NCBI GenBank assembly: GCA_902579115.1
Contig: CACHFP010000004.1
Location: 32,937-96,936, forward strand
DNA: 64,000 bases
Reading direction: 5' to 3'
Origin: an uncultured Pelagibacteraceae bacterium
GTDB taxonomy: Bacteria > Pseudomonadota > Alphaproteobacteria > Pelagibacterales > Pelagibacteraceae
Part shown: positions 1-9,403 of the stretch, in pieces
How the letters are laid out: each line of letters starts with the position of its first letter
Numbering within the stretch: the first letter of the stretch is position 1
Made by a program: the position numbers and the translations under genes
Notes under the pieces: generated by a model
The model's input: the letters and a program-made list of their open reading frames with translations, nothing else
The model's database searches: none
What the model was told of the DNA's origin: nothing

Positions 1-1786
1 GACCAGTAACTACTCCAATTCTATTTTCCTCTTCGATTTCTCCGTATTTAAATTTTTGTACTCCTAAAAGATCTTTTAAATCTTTTTCATTGATTGGATT
101 ATTTACTTTTTCTTTATTATCAATTTTTTTTACTAATTTTCTAGCAACCTTTGAGATTTCTCTTTCCAAATTTCTCACGCCTGACTCTCTTGTATAATGC
201 CTTATAATATTTCTATTAATCTCCTCACTTATAGTCCATTCATCTTTCTTTAAACCATTATTTTTGCTTTGATTTGGAATTAAAAATTTTTGAGAAATAT
301 TTACTTTTTCGTCCTCTGTATAACCAGACAGTCTAATAACCTCCATCCTGTCAAGTAAAGGGGGCAGAATATTTAGGGTGTTTGCGGTAGTGACAAACAT
401 AACATCAGACAAATCGTAATCCACTTCTAAGTAATGATCATTAAACTCTTTATTTTGTTCAGGGTCTAATGCTTCAAGTAAAGCTGATGAGGGATCACCT
501 CTATAGTCATTTCCTACTTTGTCAATTTCGTCTAATAGAAACAGAGGATTTTTTGTTCCCGCTTTCTTCATCATCTGTATAATTTTCCCAGGTAAAGAAC
601 CTATGTAAGTTCTTCTATGACCTCTTATCTCAGCCTCGTCACGTATACCTCCCAGAGATATTCTAATAAACTTTCTATTAGTAGCCTTTGCGATAGACTT
701 ACCTAAAGATGTTTTTCCAACACCCGGTGGTCCGACTAAACATAAAATAGGTCCTTTTAATTTCTGAATTCTTTTTTGAACCGCTAAAAACTCAATTATT
801 CTTTCTTTAACTTTTTCTAGGCCATAGTGATCCTCATCCAAAATTTTTTGAGCGTTGTTAAGATCAGTATTTATTTTTGATTTATTAGACCAAGGTAATT
901 CAGTCATCCAATCTAAGTAATTTCTTACAACTGTCGCCTCTGCTGACATAGGGCTCATGGATTTAAGTTTTTTTAATTCCGACAAACATTTTTCTTTGGC
1001 AAGTTTAGGCATCTTTGCCTCTGAAATAGCCTTTGAAAGCGAAGTTAACTCGTCCTTTCCTTCGTCAATCTCGCCAAGCTCTTTTTGAATGGCTTTTAAT
1101 TGTTCATTTAGATAATACTCTCTTTGAGTTTTTTCCATTTGATTTTTCACTCTCCCACGAATTTTTTTCTCGACAGAAATAACACTTGTTTCCTTTTCAA
1201 TAAAAGAATGAATTTTTTCTAACTTTTTTTTCAAATCTGTGATCTCTAACAACTCTTGTTTTTCAAACATCTGGATATTTAGATTGGCTGAAATATTATT
1301 AGCTATTTGTGAAGGGTTTTTTAGGTTCCTTAAGTTATTAGAACCGTCATTTAAATCTTTTTTGCTTAAAACTTGGAGTTTTTCAAATTTTTTTACAAGA
1401 CCTGATGCCAGTTGATCAAGATCCTTTGTAATATTTTGATCTTCAACAACTTCAGCCTCACAAGTTAAAAAATTGGTGTCATTTTCGTGGTATTCTACAA
1501 TTTTAATTCTCTTTTGACCTTCAACAAGAACTTTTACAGTTCCATCTGGTAATTTTAAAAGTTGAAGAACTTTACTTAAACATCCATATTGATATAGATC
1601 TTTACTTGTTGGATCATCGATTTCTGAATTTTTTTGTGTAATCAATACAATTGATTTATCTGCTTTCATCACTTCTTGAAGTGCTTTGATAGATTTTTCT
1701 CTTCCTACGAACAGCGGTACAACCATTGAAGGAAATATTACAATGTCTCTAAGTGGTAATAATGGTTTGATTAAAGTTGTTTTCAT
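1..1786 (-). CDS. lon: ATP-dependent protease Lon (3' part cut by window edge)
   Basis: Lon is the cytosolic AAA+ serine protease that degrades misfolded and regulatory proteins. I translated the minus strand from the ATG at 1786, giving about 595 residues up to the window edge. The N-terminal substrate-binding domain opens MKTTLIKPLLPLRDIVIFPS, a Lon hallmark. A long helical region follows, then a Walker A motif GPPGVGKT near residue 350 and a Walker B FLLDEIDKVG. The sensor region and the start of the C-terminal part (VTGL) are visible. The Ser-Lys proteolytic domain lies outside the window, so its catalytic residues cannot be checked. It lies 50 bases downstream of clpX on the same strand and is probably cotranscribed with it. 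Confidence 0.96.
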   Translation of the reverse strand, partial: MKTTLIKPLLPLRDIVIFPSMVVPLFVGREKSIKALQEVMKADKSIVLITQKNSEIDDPTSKDLYQYGCLSKVLQLLKLPDGTVKVLVEGQKRIKIVEYHENDTNFLTCEAEVVEDQNITKDLDQLASGLVKKFEKLQVLSKKDLNDGSNNLRNLKNPSQIANNISANLNIQMFEKQELLEITDLKKKLEKIHSFIEKETSVISVEKKIRGRVKNQMEKTQREYYLNEQLKAIQKELGEIDEGKDELTSLSKAISEAKMPKLAKEKCLSELKKLKSMSPMSAEATVVRNYLDWMTELPWSNKSKINTDLNNAQKILDEDHYGLEKVKERIIEFLAVQKRIQKLKGPILCLVGPPGVGKTSLGKSIAKATNRKFIRISLGGIRDEAEIRGHRRTYIGSLPGKIIQMMKKAGTKNPLFLLDEIDKVGNDYRGDPSSALLEALDPEQNKEFNDHYLEVDYDLSDVMFVTTANTLNILPPLLDRMEVIRLSGYTEDEKVNISQKFLIPNQSKNNGLKKDEWTISEEINRNIIRHYTRESGVRNLEREISKVARKLVKKIDNKEKVNNPINEKDLKDLLGVQKFKYGEIEEENRIGVVTG

Positions 1787-1836
1787 TAACTATTAATATG
1801 GCAATAAATACATTAATTTCAAGAAACAAATTTAAT

Positions 1837-3090
1837 TTATGCTACAGATGTTGTTGATTTTTTACCATATGTGACAATGGGTTCAGTTTTACCTTTAACG
1901 GCTGAACTATCAACAGTCACTTTTATAACGTCTTCCATATCAGGAAGCTCAAACATCGTTTTCAAAAGAATATTTTCCAATATCGATCTTAAACCTCTCG
2001 CTCCAGTTTTCTTTGATATAGCTTTTTTTGCGATTTCTGAAATAGCCTCTTCTTTAAATTCAAGCTCAACTTCTTCAAATTCAAACAATCTTTGATATTG
2101 TTTTATTAATGAATTTTTTGGTTCTTTTAAAATCTTAATTAGTGAAGCTTCATCTAAATCATCTAAAGTAGCAATGATTGGCATTCTCCCTATGAACTCA
2201 GGTATTAGTCCATATTTAATTAAGTCTTCAGGCTCAAGCATTTTCATTAATTCAGATAGTGATTGTTCTTTATAACTTTTTACTTTTGCTCCGAACCCAA
2301 TCGAACTTCCTTTACCTCTACTATCAATTAACTTATCCAAACCGGCAAATGCCCCGCCACAAATAAAAAGAATGTTTGTTGTATCGACTTGCAAAAATTC
2401 TTGTTGAGGATGTTTTCTGCCGCCTTGAGGGGGGACACTTGCAATAGTTCCCTCCATAATCTTTAATAATGCTTGCTGTACTCCTTCACCTGAAACATCT
2501 CTTGTTATAGATGGATTTTCGGATTTTCTGCTTATCTTATCTACCTCATCAATATAAACTATTCCTCTTTGTGCCTTTTCAACGTTATAATCAGCGGACT
2601 GTAATAATTTTAAAATTATATTCTCAACATCTTCACCAACATAACCAGCTTCCGTTAACGTTGTTGCATCAGCCATTGTAAATGGTACATCTAAAATTCT
2701 TGCTAGAGTTTGTGCTAATAATGTTTTTCCACAACCTGTAGGTCCAACTAATAAAATATTAGACTTTGAAAGTTCAACGTCTTTGTTATTTTTTGTTTCA
2801 TGATTTAGTCTTTTATAATGGTTGTGAACTGCAACAGATAAAATTTCTTTTGCTAACTTTTGTCCAATAACATAATCATCTAAAACGTTACATATCTCTT
2901 TGGGCGAAGGAACTCCATCTTGATGTTTTACTATTGAGCTTTTGTTTTCCTCTTTAATTATATCCATACAAAGCTCGACACATTCATCGCAAATAAACAC
3001 CGTTGGTCCAGCTATTAACTTTCTTACTTCATGTTGGCTTTTTCCGCAGAAAGAGCAATATAGAATATTTTTGTTATTTTTTTCCGTCAT
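1837..3090 (-). CDS. clpX: ClpX, ATP-binding unfoldase subunit of ClpXP
   Basis: ClpX is the AAA+ unfoldase that recognises substrates and feeds them to the ClpP chamber. The 417 residues are the usual length. An N-terminal C4 zinc-binding domain has Cys12, Cys15, Cys34 and Cys37. Walker A GPTGCGKT is at about 116-123, followed by Walker B YIDEVDKI. The IGF loop (SSIGFGAKV) that docks onto ClpP is intact. It lies 79 bases downstream of clpP and upstream of lon, the usual clpP-clpX-lon order. A good sigma70-type promoter in the clpP-clpX gap suggests clpX-lon can be transcribed separately from tig-clpP. Confidence 0.98.
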   Translation of the reverse strand: MTEKNNKNILYCSFCGKSQHEVRKLIAGPTVFICDECVELCMDIIKEENKSSIVKHQDGVPSPKEICNVLDDYVIGQKLAKEILSVAVHNHYKRLNHETKNNKDVELSKSNILLVGPTGCGKTLLAQTLARILDVPFTMADATTLTEAGYVGEDVENIILKLLQSADYNVEKAQRGIVYIDEVDKISRKSENPSITRDVSGEGVQQALLKIMEGTIASVPPQGGRKHPQQEFLQVDTTNILFICGGAFAGLDKLIDSRGKGSSIGFGAKVKSYKEQSLSELMKMLEPEDLIKYGLIPEFIGRMPIIATLDDLDEASLIKILKEPKNSLIKQYQRLFEFEEVELEFKEEAISEIAKKAISKKTGARGLRSILENILLKTMFELPDMEDVIKVTVDSSAVKGKTEPIVTYGKKSTTSVA

Positions 3091-3107
3091 AACGAATCAA
3101 TATGATT

Positions 3108-3136
3108 AATATAAATTGACAGATTATTCTTATCAA
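3108..3136 (-). promoter_or_regulatory. Putative promoter for clpX-lon
   Basis: On the minus strand a -35 box TTGATA (3131-3136) and a -10 box TATATT (3108-3113) are separated by 17 bases, close to the sigma70 consensus. They lie 18-46 bases upstream of the clpX ATG, giving a predicted transcription start near 3101. Inferred from sequence only. AT-rich DNA produces such matches by chance, but both the spacing and the position are good. Confidence 0.45.
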
Positions 3137-3169
3137 GTTGAAGTTGTGCTAAATTCTATATGTAGTGAT

Positions 3170-3781
3170 TTATTTTCTCTTTTCCACAACTGAGTCAATT
3201 AAACCAAATTTTTTAGCCTCATCTGCTGTCATAAAATTATCTCTTTCTAAAGCCACTGAGATGTCTTTCACAGATTTTCCTGTATGTTTTGAATAAATAT
3301 TATTCAGCCTTTCTTTTAATGATAAAATTTCTTTCGCATGAATTTGGATATCCGTAGCTTGACCTTGAAATCCAGCAGATGGTTGATGGACCATAATTCT
3401 AGAATTAGGTAACGAGTATCTTTTTCCTTTTTCACCAGCAGCTAATAAAAAAGATCCCATTGAAGATGCTTGGCCAATACAAAGTGTAGATACTGGTGAA
3501 TTTATATATTGCATTGTATCATAGATTCCTAATCCGGCTGTTACTAGACCACCAGGACTATTAATATAAAAACTAATTTCTTTATTTGGATTTTCTGACT
3601 CTAAAAATAATAATTGAGCTGTTACAAGGGAAGCAACTGTATCATTTACTGGTCCAACCAAAAAAACTATTCTCTCTTTAAGTAACCTAGAATAAATATC
3701 ATAAGCTCTTTCACCTTTACTGGTTTGCTCTACCACCATAGGTATCAAGCTATTCATTTTTTCTTCTAATTCGCGACTCAT
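3170..3781 (-). CDS. clpP: ClpP, proteolytic subunit of ClpXP
   Basis: ClpP is the serine protease that forms the tetradecameric chamber used by ClpX. I start it at the ATG at 3781 (203 aa) rather than the in-frame TTG at 3796. The TTG adds five residues with no similarity to the family, although it is closer to the tig stop. The catalytic Ser sits in GQASSMGS (about residue 107) and the His in MVHQPSAG (about 132). The Asp is expected in the LERDNF region. The first residues before LIPMVVEQ probably form a short propeptide, as in E. coli. It lies 22 bases after tig and 79 bases before clpX, the standard gene order. Confidence 0.97.
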   Translation of the reverse strand: MSRELEEKMNSLIPMVVEQTSKGERAYDIYSRLLKERIVFLVGPVNDTVASLVTAQLLFLESENPNKEISFYINSPGGLVTAGLGIYDTMQYINSPVSTLCIGQASSMGSFLLAAGEKGKRYSLPNSRIMVHQPSAGFQGQATDIQIHAKEILSLKERLNNIYSKHTGKSVKDISVALERDNFMTADEAKKFGLIDSVVEKRK

Positions 3782-3803
3782 TAATGGTTTATACAACTAT
3801 TGA

Positions 3804-5177
3804 TTACTTTTTACTAATTTTTTTTGTTTTTGCTTTACTTTTTGAAGAAGATTTAGTTTTTGAATATTGGTCTGCATCTACATTTGGTTTGTTGAATTCT
3901 GAGATTATTTTTTCTGCCTCTTTAATGTTTACTTCTTTTCTATCAAGTTTTATTTTTGATTTAATCAATTCAATGATTTTTTCTTCATATAAAGATCCTC
4001 TTAAACTCTGAGAGGCGCTTGGATTTTTTTGATAATATTCCAATACCATTTTTTCTTGACTAGGCATACCTTTAATTTGCTTTTGTATTTCGGCTCTCAC
4101 TTCTTCATCAGAGACTTTAAGATCATTTTTTTCACCGAGTTCATTTAATATAAGACCTAGTTTTATTCTTGATTTAGCAATTTTTTCGTTATTTGATTTA
4201 TGTTTTTCTTTTTCTTCTTGATTTAAATTCTTGGTCATCAGCATTATTTCTTGCTCGATGAGATTTTTTGGTAATTCAACATCATGAATTTTTTCTATCT
4301 GATCCAATATTTCTTTTTTTGTTATTGCATTCAAAGCTTGATTATATTGAGCCGAAATTTGCTTTTCTATTAAAGATTTTAAATCATTAATATCTTTCGC
4401 TCCCATTAATTTAGCCAGGTTGTCATCAATTTTAGTTTCTACTGGGTGTTTTACGCTTAAAATTTTGCATTTAAATTTTGCATTTTTGTTTGCTAAATCT
4501 TTATTGGGATGATTAGGTGGTAATGTTGAGTTAATGATTTTTGTTTCTCCTTTAATAACACCGACTAATTGCTCATCAAAACCTTTTAGAAATAAATTTT
4601 TTCCAAGCTCGATCTGCACTCCCTTTCCCTCATTGCCTTCAAATTTGTTTCCATCAACTGTCGCTGAGTAATCAAAAGTAACCTGGTCCTCTATTTTTGC
4701 CTTATCTATTTCTTTTTTATTTTTAAATTGTTTATTCTGTTTAGATATTTCTTTTAATTTATCGTCAATAATCTTTTGGTCAATTTTAATTTTATAATCA
4801 TTTGCTTTGACTTTATCTAATGATTTAAGTGTTATTGATGGTAAACAATCAACTTGTAGTTCATAATTTAAATCTTTTCCTTCACCGAATTGTTTGAGAT
4901 CAATTTTCGGTTGTCCTGCTATTTTAAGTTTTTTTTCAGATATCGCTTTTGATGAAGTTTCTCTTAAAACTTTATCAATTACTTCACCGTAGATAGATTT
5001 TCCAAATTGTTTTTTTAATAATGCGGGAGGAACTTTTCCTGGTCTAAATCCTTTTAGAGAAACTTCCTTCTGAAGCTCAGACAATCTTTCATCTATTTTT
5101 GATTGGATGCTCTTTTTATCTACAATTATAGATAAAATTGTTCTTAACCCTTTTTTTGATTGAATTTCTATTTTCAT
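3804..5177 (-). CDS. tig: Trigger factor, ribosome-bound chaperone
   Basis: Trigger factor binds ribosomal protein L23 and shields nascent chains. The longest open frame runs to 5261, but its first 28 residues are a translation of the tRNA-Leu gene. The true start is the ATG at 5177 (MKIEIQSKKG), giving 457 aa. The ribosome-binding signature GFRPGKVPPALL lies near residues 40-51. A central FKBP-type prolyl isomerase domain (VEDQVTFDYSATVDG through LKGFDEQLVG) follows, then a helical C-terminal chaperone domain and a lysine/serine-rich tail. Only five bases separate the start codon from the tRNA CCA end, so any Shine-Dalgarno contact would have to lie inside the tRNA. Confidence 0.96.
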   Translation of the reverse strand: MKIEIQSKKGLRTILSIIVDKKSIQSKIDERLSELQKEVSLKGFRPGKVPPALLKKQFGKSIYGEVIDKVLRETSSKAISEKKLKIAGQPKIDLKQFGEGKDLNYELQVDCLPSITLKSLDKVKANDYKIKIDQKIIDDKLKEISKQNKQFKNKKEIDKAKIEDQVTFDYSATVDGNKFEGNEGKGVQIELGKNLFLKGFDEQLVGVIKGETKIINSTLPPNHPNKDLANKNAKFKCKILSVKHPVETKIDDNLAKLMGAKDINDLKSLIEKQISAQYNQALNAITKKEILDQIEKIHDVELPKNLIEQEIMLMTKNLNQEEKEKHKSNNEKIAKSRIKLGLILNELGEKNDLKVSDEEVRAEIQKQIKGMPSQEKMVLEYYQKNPSASQSLRGSLYEEKIIELIKSKIKLDRKEVNIKEAEKIISEFNKPNVDADQYSKTKSSSKSKAKTKKISKK

Positions 5178-5182
5178 AATTT

Positions 5183-5267
5183 TGGTGGGCAAGAAGAGAC
5201 TCGAACTCTTAAGCCTTGCGGCACTGGTTTCTAAGACCAGCGCGTATACCAATTCCGCCACTTGCCC
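5183..5267 (-). tRNA. tRNA-Leu (anticodon UAG)
   Basis: An 85-base cloverleaf reads on the minus strand. The acceptor stem is GGGCAAG paired with CTTGCCC, with discriminator A and an encoded CCA (plus-strand TGG at 5183-5185). The D-arm GCGGAATTGGTATACGC begins after U8-G9. The anticodon stem CTGGT/ACCAG encloses the loop CTTAGAA, so the anticodon is UAG, reading CUN leucine codons. The long variable arm is typical of class II tRNA-Leu, and the T-loop is GTTCGAGTC. It lies immediately upstream of tig on the same strand, so the two are probably cotranscribed and separated by tRNA 3' processing. Confidence 0.97.
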
Positions 5268-5293
5268 ACTTAATCGTTGCTTTATATAACAAT

Positions 5294-6355
5294 TTAATTT
5301 TTTGTTAAACGATAAAGTCTAGAATAAATTAATATATAAAGTATCAGCAGTGTAAAAAACCAATACCTGCTCAAATTTGGACTTTCAATAAAATACAGTC
5401 CTGGAGTAATAAGAATTAGATAAATAAGGTTTACAATTATTGAATTAATAAAATTTGCTTTTTCTCTCCCATAAAATGATGAAATTTTATAATAACTCAA
5501 CATATGTAAATGTTGTTCATCAGGATAGATAGGCGATTTATTTTGAGTTAATTTTCTAAAAAATGAAAAAAATACCTCGAAAAATATGTAAAATAAAAGT
5601 GTACAAAAGAAAAATGAAGAAATATTTGGATTTAAATTATTCGTAATAATTGTATTTAAAGCTACTAAAGAACCCAATAGATATGCGCCACTATCACCTA
5701 AAAAAATTTTAGAGTACGGGAAGTTAAAAAATAAAAAAATTAGTAAAATAACTATTTGACCGATTATTAAAAAAGAAAATTCTTGATGAGCGCTATTTAG
5801 ATTTATGTAAGCTAAAACTCCATTAACGATCAAAAGATTAATTGATAACAGGCCATTAAAACCATCAATTAGATTTGCACCATTAATTACAAATAAAAAA
5901 CATAGAAGTACAAATATTGATGAAAATAAATGATTATTCATTAAAATTTTTAAAAATGGTATATCAATATTTGATATTTTAATTGGTAAAAAAAATATAA
6001 ATATTAATAGCAGAAACACCATGACAAGAAGTCTTTTAAATGGCTTTATCTTTATTTGTAGGTCATCTAAAAAACCAATTAAAAACATGGAAGAACTTAT
6101 TAAAATATAGTCGTATAAAATTTTTCCATAGAGTAAATAATAAAAATAAAAAAATATCATTAAGCAAACTATAGATCCTATTCCGCCACTTCTTGTTACA
6201 GGAAATTGATGAAATGCTTGAGGTTTAACAAAATCGCTGTCAAGTAATGCTCCTCTTCTAATTTTTAAAGAATACTTGCTTACAATTAAGAAGATAAAGA
6301 AACTTATTAAAGAAAAAATTGATAAAAAACTTGCCTCTATTGATTCTGATCCCAT
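5294..6355 (-). CDS. WecA/MraY-family undecaprenyl-phosphate sugar-1-phosphate transferase
   Basis: A multi-pass membrane enzyme of glycosyltransferase family 4 (353 aa), which transfers a HexNAc-1-phosphate from a UDP-sugar to a polyprenyl phosphate. Visible motifs are GFLDDLQIKIKP (the acidic DD motif), NGANLIDGFNGL (nucleotide/Mg binding), FLGDSGAYLLGSL and HLHML near the C-terminus. About ten hydrophobic segments are apparent. The YPDEQHLHMLSYY motif and lack of MraY-specific features favour a WecA/Rfe-like role in surface polysaccharide or O-antigen initiation over peptidoglycan synthesis. The exact sugar cannot be decided. It directly abuts the EamA gene upstream, with no gap. Confidence 0.88.
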   Translation of the reverse strand: MGSESIEASFLSIFSLISFFIFLIVSKYSLKIRRGALLDSDFVKPQAFHQFPVTRSGGIGSIVCLMIFFYFYYLLYGKILYDYILISSSMFLIGFLDDLQIKIKPFKRLLVMVFLLLIFIFFLPIKISNIDIPFLKILMNNHLFSSIFVLLCFLFVINGANLIDGFNGLLSINLLIVNGVLAYINLNSAHQEFSFLIIGQIVILLIFLFFNFPYSKIFLGDSGAYLLGSLVALNTIITNNLNPNISSFFFCTLLFYIFFEVFFSFFRKLTQNKSPIYPDEQHLHMLSYYKISSFYGREKANFINSIIVNLIYLILITPGLYFIESPNLSRYWFFTLLILYILIYSRLYRLTKN

Positions 6356-7243
6356 TTAACTTTCTATTGTTTTATTGTTTTTTTTAAAAATATATATACC
6401 AATTAGAATTATAACTAATGAAACTAAGACTCTCCATGTTATTGTTTCGTTCATTAGAAAATATCCAAAAATTATTCCAAATATTGGTATCAAATAAGCT
6501 ACTTGTGTTTGAAATACCAAACCATTTACTGTTAATATTCTAAATCTGATTAACCATGCAAACCCTGTTGCGATAACTCCTAAGTATAATAAAGACAAAG
6601 TTGAAGCTATTGTTGGCTCAGAGTTCCATGGGCTCTCTAAAATTAAAGAAAATGGGAGTAAAAAAAGAACAGACCAGAGGGTAGTAGAAGTAGTTACATT
6701 TTCATTTTTTTTGTTCTTGAGTTTTAAAGTTAATAATCCACCAACACAATAAAATGTGGAGCCTAAAATAGTGATTAAAGCATAAATATAATTTTCACTA
6801 TTTATTATTACTCTATCAAAAAATAATAATATTATTCCACTAAAGCCTATTAAAACTCCAGTTGATTTGAAAAAAGACAATTTTTCATCTTTTGTAAAAA
6901 AATGTGCTAAAATAGATCCGCTAAGAGGAGTGGTGCTCATTAAAATTGCTGCAAGGTAACTATTAATTTTTGCAGTTCCAATTGCTATTAATACAAATGG
7001 TATAGCGATATTAAACAATCCAATCAATGCATACCATTTCCAATTTTCTGTAAAAGCTTCAATCTTTATTTTCCTTAATTTGCATATAAGTAAAAGTGGA
7101 ATGCTCGCAAAAATAACTCTTACTAGCGCGAGTGTAATTGGATCGTAAGAATAAGTTGCTATTTTGATATTAAAAAATGAAGATCCCCATATAACTGCTA
7201 AGGAAATTAAGAGCAATAAATCAAATGTATTTGCTTCTCTCAT
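6356..7243 (-). CDS. EamA/DMT-family permease
   Basis: Ten-helix drug/metabolite transporter family permease. Substrates vary widely and cannot be predicted here. The open frame reaches 7336, but I start it at the ATG at 7243 (295 aa). This gives the normal EamA length, puts the N-terminus at the first helix (DLLLLISLAVIWGSSFFNIK), and leaves 121 bases for the divergent glnA promoter instead of 28. The two EamA repeats are visible. The first contains ALVRVIFASIPLLLIC and TTPLSGSILAHFF, the second IPIFGIIFGYFLMNETITW. It ends exactly where the WecA-like frame begins. The link between the two is positional only. Confidence 0.85.
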   Translation of the reverse strand: MREANTFDLLLLISLAVIWGSSFFNIKIATYSYDPITLALVRVIFASIPLLLICKLRKIKIEAFTENWKWYALIGLFNIAIPFVLIAIGTAKINSYLAAILMSTTPLSGSILAHFFTKDEKLSFFKSTGVLIGFSGIILLFFDRVIINSENYIYALITILGSTFYCVGGLLTLKLKNKKNENVTTSTTLWSVLFLLPFSLILESPWNSEPTIASTLSLLYLGVIATGFAWLIRFRILTVNGLVFQTQVAYLIPIFGIIFGYFLMNETITWRVLVSLVIILIGIYIFKKNNKTIES

Positions 7244-7353
7244 TTCAAGTTTGAATTGTATATATGTGATAAATGCATAGCTGGTATATATTTTTAATAT
7301 TACTATAAAAAAGTTCCTTATATATGTTCGTTTCAAAATTAAAACTAATTTTT

Positions 7354-7359
7354 AAGGAG
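7354..7359 (+). promoter_or_regulatory. Strong ribosome binding site of glnA
   Basis: AAGGAG lies five bases before the glnA ATG at 7365. Few genes here have so clear a Shine-Dalgarno sequence, which fits a highly expressed nitrogen-assimilation enzyme. In the 7244-7364 gap I see only weak promoter candidates, such as TATAAA near 7303, and no recognisable sigma54 -24/-12 element. Confidence 0.7.
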
Positions 7360-7364
7360 AATTA

Positions 7365-8771
7365 ATGAGTTCTAATGACGTTCTTAAGCTTATGAAAGAC
7401 AAACAAGTCGAGTTTGTTGACTTAAGGTTCACTGATCCTAAAGGTAAACTGCAACATTTAACAATAGATGCGACCGTTGTGGACAAAGATATGCTCGACA
7501 AAGGAGTTTTCTTTGATGGTTCTTCAATTGCAGGTTGGAAAGCTATAAACGAGTCCGATATGATATTGAAACCAGATTTGGATAAACCAATAATTGATCC
7601 ATTTAATTCTCACACAACTCTTAATATTTTCTGTGATATTTTAGATGCAGTAAAAAAAGATCCCTACGAAAGAGATCCAAGAGGAACAGCAAAAAAAGCT
7701 GAGGCATATTTAAAAAAAACAGGTATTGGTGACAAATCTTATTTTGGACCTGAGCCAGAATTTTTTGTTTTTGACGATGTTAGATTTAAAAATGATATGA
7801 ATGAAACGAGTTTTACCATAGACAGTTCAGAAGGACCATATAACACTGGTAAAAAATACGAAAACGGTAACATGGGTCACAGACCTGGAATTAAAGGAGG
7901 ATATTTTCCAGTTCCTCCGGTAGATAGCGCTCAAGACATGAGAGGTGAATATTTGAAAGCTTTAAAAGATATGGGTGTAAAAGTAGAGAAGCATCACCAT
8001 GAAGTTGCTCCAAGTCAGCATGAATTGGGAATGTATTTTGGAACATTAACAAATCAAGCCGATAATGTTCAATTATATAAATATGCCGTCCAAATGGTAA
8101 CTCATTCATTTGGAAAAACTGCAACTTTTATGCCTAAACCAGTTAAGGGTGATAATGGATCTGGAATGCATTGTCACCAATCTATATGGAAAGGTAGTAC
8201 TCCGCTATTCATGGGAAAAGAGTACGCAGGACTTTCAAAAGAAGCACTTTATTACATTGGTGGAATTTTAAAACACGCTAGAGCAATTAACGCGTTTGCA
8301 AATGCTACGACAAATAGTTACAAAAGGTTAATTCCAGGATTTGAGGCACCCGTTATCTTGGCTTACTCAGCTAGAAATAGATCTGCTTCTTGCAGAATAC
8401 CGGTTATAATGAACCCAAAAGCTGCGAGAATGGAAATAAGATTTCCAGACGCCGCTGGGAACCCTTACTTAACTTTTGCTTCTATGTTGATGGCGGGTAT
8501 AGATGGAATAAAAAATAAGATAGATCCTGGTAAACCATTTGATCAAGATTTATATTCTTTATCTGAAGATGAAGTAAAAAAACTACCTACAGTTTGTGGA
8601 TCCTTAAGAGAGGCTATGCAGAACCTTGATAAAGATAGAAAATTCTTAACTGAAGGCGGTGTTTTTACAGATGATCAAATTGACGCTTACATTGAATTAA
8701 AATTTCAAGAAATTTATAATTTTGAGCATACACCTCATCCAATTGAATTTGAGATGTATTATAGTGGTTAA
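7365..8771 (+). CDS. glnA: Glutamine synthetase, type I
   Basis: This enzyme makes glutamine from glutamate, ammonia and ATP, the main ammonium entry point. The 468 aa are the standard GSI length. Visible features are the beta-grasp segment [10 protein letters not shown], the FDGSSIAGW motif, the catalytic-domain segment [10 protein letters not shown], the ATP-site motif [16 protein letters not shown] and the Glu-flap region. The adenylylation loop DLYSLSEDE has the Tyr equivalent to E. coli Tyr397, so GlnE-type adenylylation is possible. No PII gene is adjacent. The stop codon overlaps the convergent SufA-type gene by four bases (TTAA). Confidence 0.98.
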   Translation: MSSNDVLKLMKDKQVEFVDLRFTDPKGKLQHLTIDATVVDKDMLDKGVFFDGSSIAGWKAINESDMILKPDLDKPIIDPFNSHTTLNIFCDILDAVKKDPYERDPRGTAKKAEAYLKKTGIGDKSYFGPEPEFFVFDDVRFKNDMNETSFTIDSSEGPYNTGKKYENGNMGHRPGIKGGYFPVPPVDSAQDMRGEYLKALKDMGVKVEKHHHEVAPSQHELGMYFGTLTNQADNVQLYKYAVQMVTHSFGKTATFMPKPVKGDNGSGMHCHQSIWKGSTPLFMGKEYAGLSKEALYYIGGILKHARAINAFANATTNSYKRLIPGFEAPVILAYSARNRSASCRIPVIMNPKAARMEIRFPDAAGNPYLTFASMLMAGIDGIKNKIDPGKPFDQDLYSLSEDEVKKLPTVCGSLREAMQNLDKDRKFLTEGGVFTDDQIDAYIELKFQEIYNFEHTPHPIEFEMYYSG

Positions 8772-9103
8772 ATTTTAAAAGACTCCCCGCAACCACATCG
8801 CTCAGTTTCATTTGGATTTTTGAAGATAAATTGAGATGAAAATTTATCCTCCTTATAATCCATCTCTGTGCCTAACAAATAAATTATAGCTTTAGGATCT
8901 ATAAAAACTTTTACTCCCTTTTCCTCTATTACCTCTTCATTAGGCTTTATTTCTTTTGCATACTCCATTACGTAAGACATTCCAGCACATCCGCCTGATT
9001 TTACACCAACTCTCACACCTACCGCGGAATGTTCAGCTTTAGACATTATAAGTTTTATTCTTTCAGCTGCGTTATCACTAAGTCTAATTACTTGCTCGCT
9101 CAT
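8768..9103 (-). CDS. SufA/ErpA-type A-type iron-sulfur carrier
   Basis: A-type carriers hold and hand on Fe-S clusters to target proteins. This 111-aa HesB/IscA-fold protein has the three conserved cysteines in [11 protein letters not shown] (about residue 39) and CGCGESF near the end. As the last gene of the SUF operon it is most likely SufA, but ErpA cannot be excluded from sequence alone. Its start overlaps the sufT stop by four bases. Its stop overlaps the convergent glnA stop. Confidence 0.93.
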   Translation of the reverse strand: MSEQVIRLSDNAAERIKLIMSKAEHSAVGVRVGVKSGGCAGMSYVMEYAKEIKPNEEVIEEKGVKVFIDPKAIIYLLGTEMDYKEDKFSSQFIFKNPNETERCGCGESFKI

Positions 9104-9402
9104 AAATTTAACTCAAGTTTTGCTGTTTCAGACATTTTGTCTTTTGTCCATGGAGGATCCCAAACTAACTTTAGATCAACATCATTAATCCCCTCAATCT
9201 TTAATATATTCTCTTTAACTGAATTTGGCAAACTTTCAGCTACAGGACAGTTCGGTGAAGTTAATGTCATTTCAATAATCACTTTATTTTCCTGCTTAAC
9301 TTCGATTTTATATATTAAACCCAATTCATAGATATTGACTGGAATTTCCGGATCGTAAATTTTTTTGATTTCAGTAATAATTTTTTCTTTCAGTTCACTC
9401 AT
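9100..9402 (-). CDS. sufT: SufT, MIP18/DUF59-family Fe-S maturation factor
   Basis: A small 100-aa protein of the DUF59/MIP18 family. In SUF operons it acts as an auxiliary factor in Fe-S cluster maturation. The family core YDPEIPVNIYELGLIYKIEV and the TLTSPNCPVAESLP segment with its conserved Cys are present, followed by LVWDPPWTKDKMSE at the C-terminus. It sits between sufU and the A-type carrier, separated from sufU by one base and overlapping the carrier by four. The functional call rests on family membership plus operon position. Confidence 0.92.
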   Translation of the reverse strand: MSELKEKIITEIKKIYDPEIPVNIYELGLIYKIEVKQENKVIIEMTLTSPNCPVAESLPNSVKENILKIEGINDVDLKLVWDPPWTKDKMSETAKLELNL

Positions 9403-9403
9403 T

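Noticed and set aside
3784..4011. Antisense open frame opposite trigger factor
   Set aside because: It is a phenylalanine-rich shadow of the lysine-rich tig end, with no ribosome binding site.
5178..5261. N-terminal extension of trigger factor by 28 residues
   Set aside because: The sequence is the tRNA-Leu gene read through. The real trigger factor start is the ATG at 5177.
7244..7364. Riboswitch or sigma54 promoter upstream of glnA
   Set aside because: I could not find a -24/-12 element or a defined stem pattern. Only AT-rich weak promoter-like boxes are visible.
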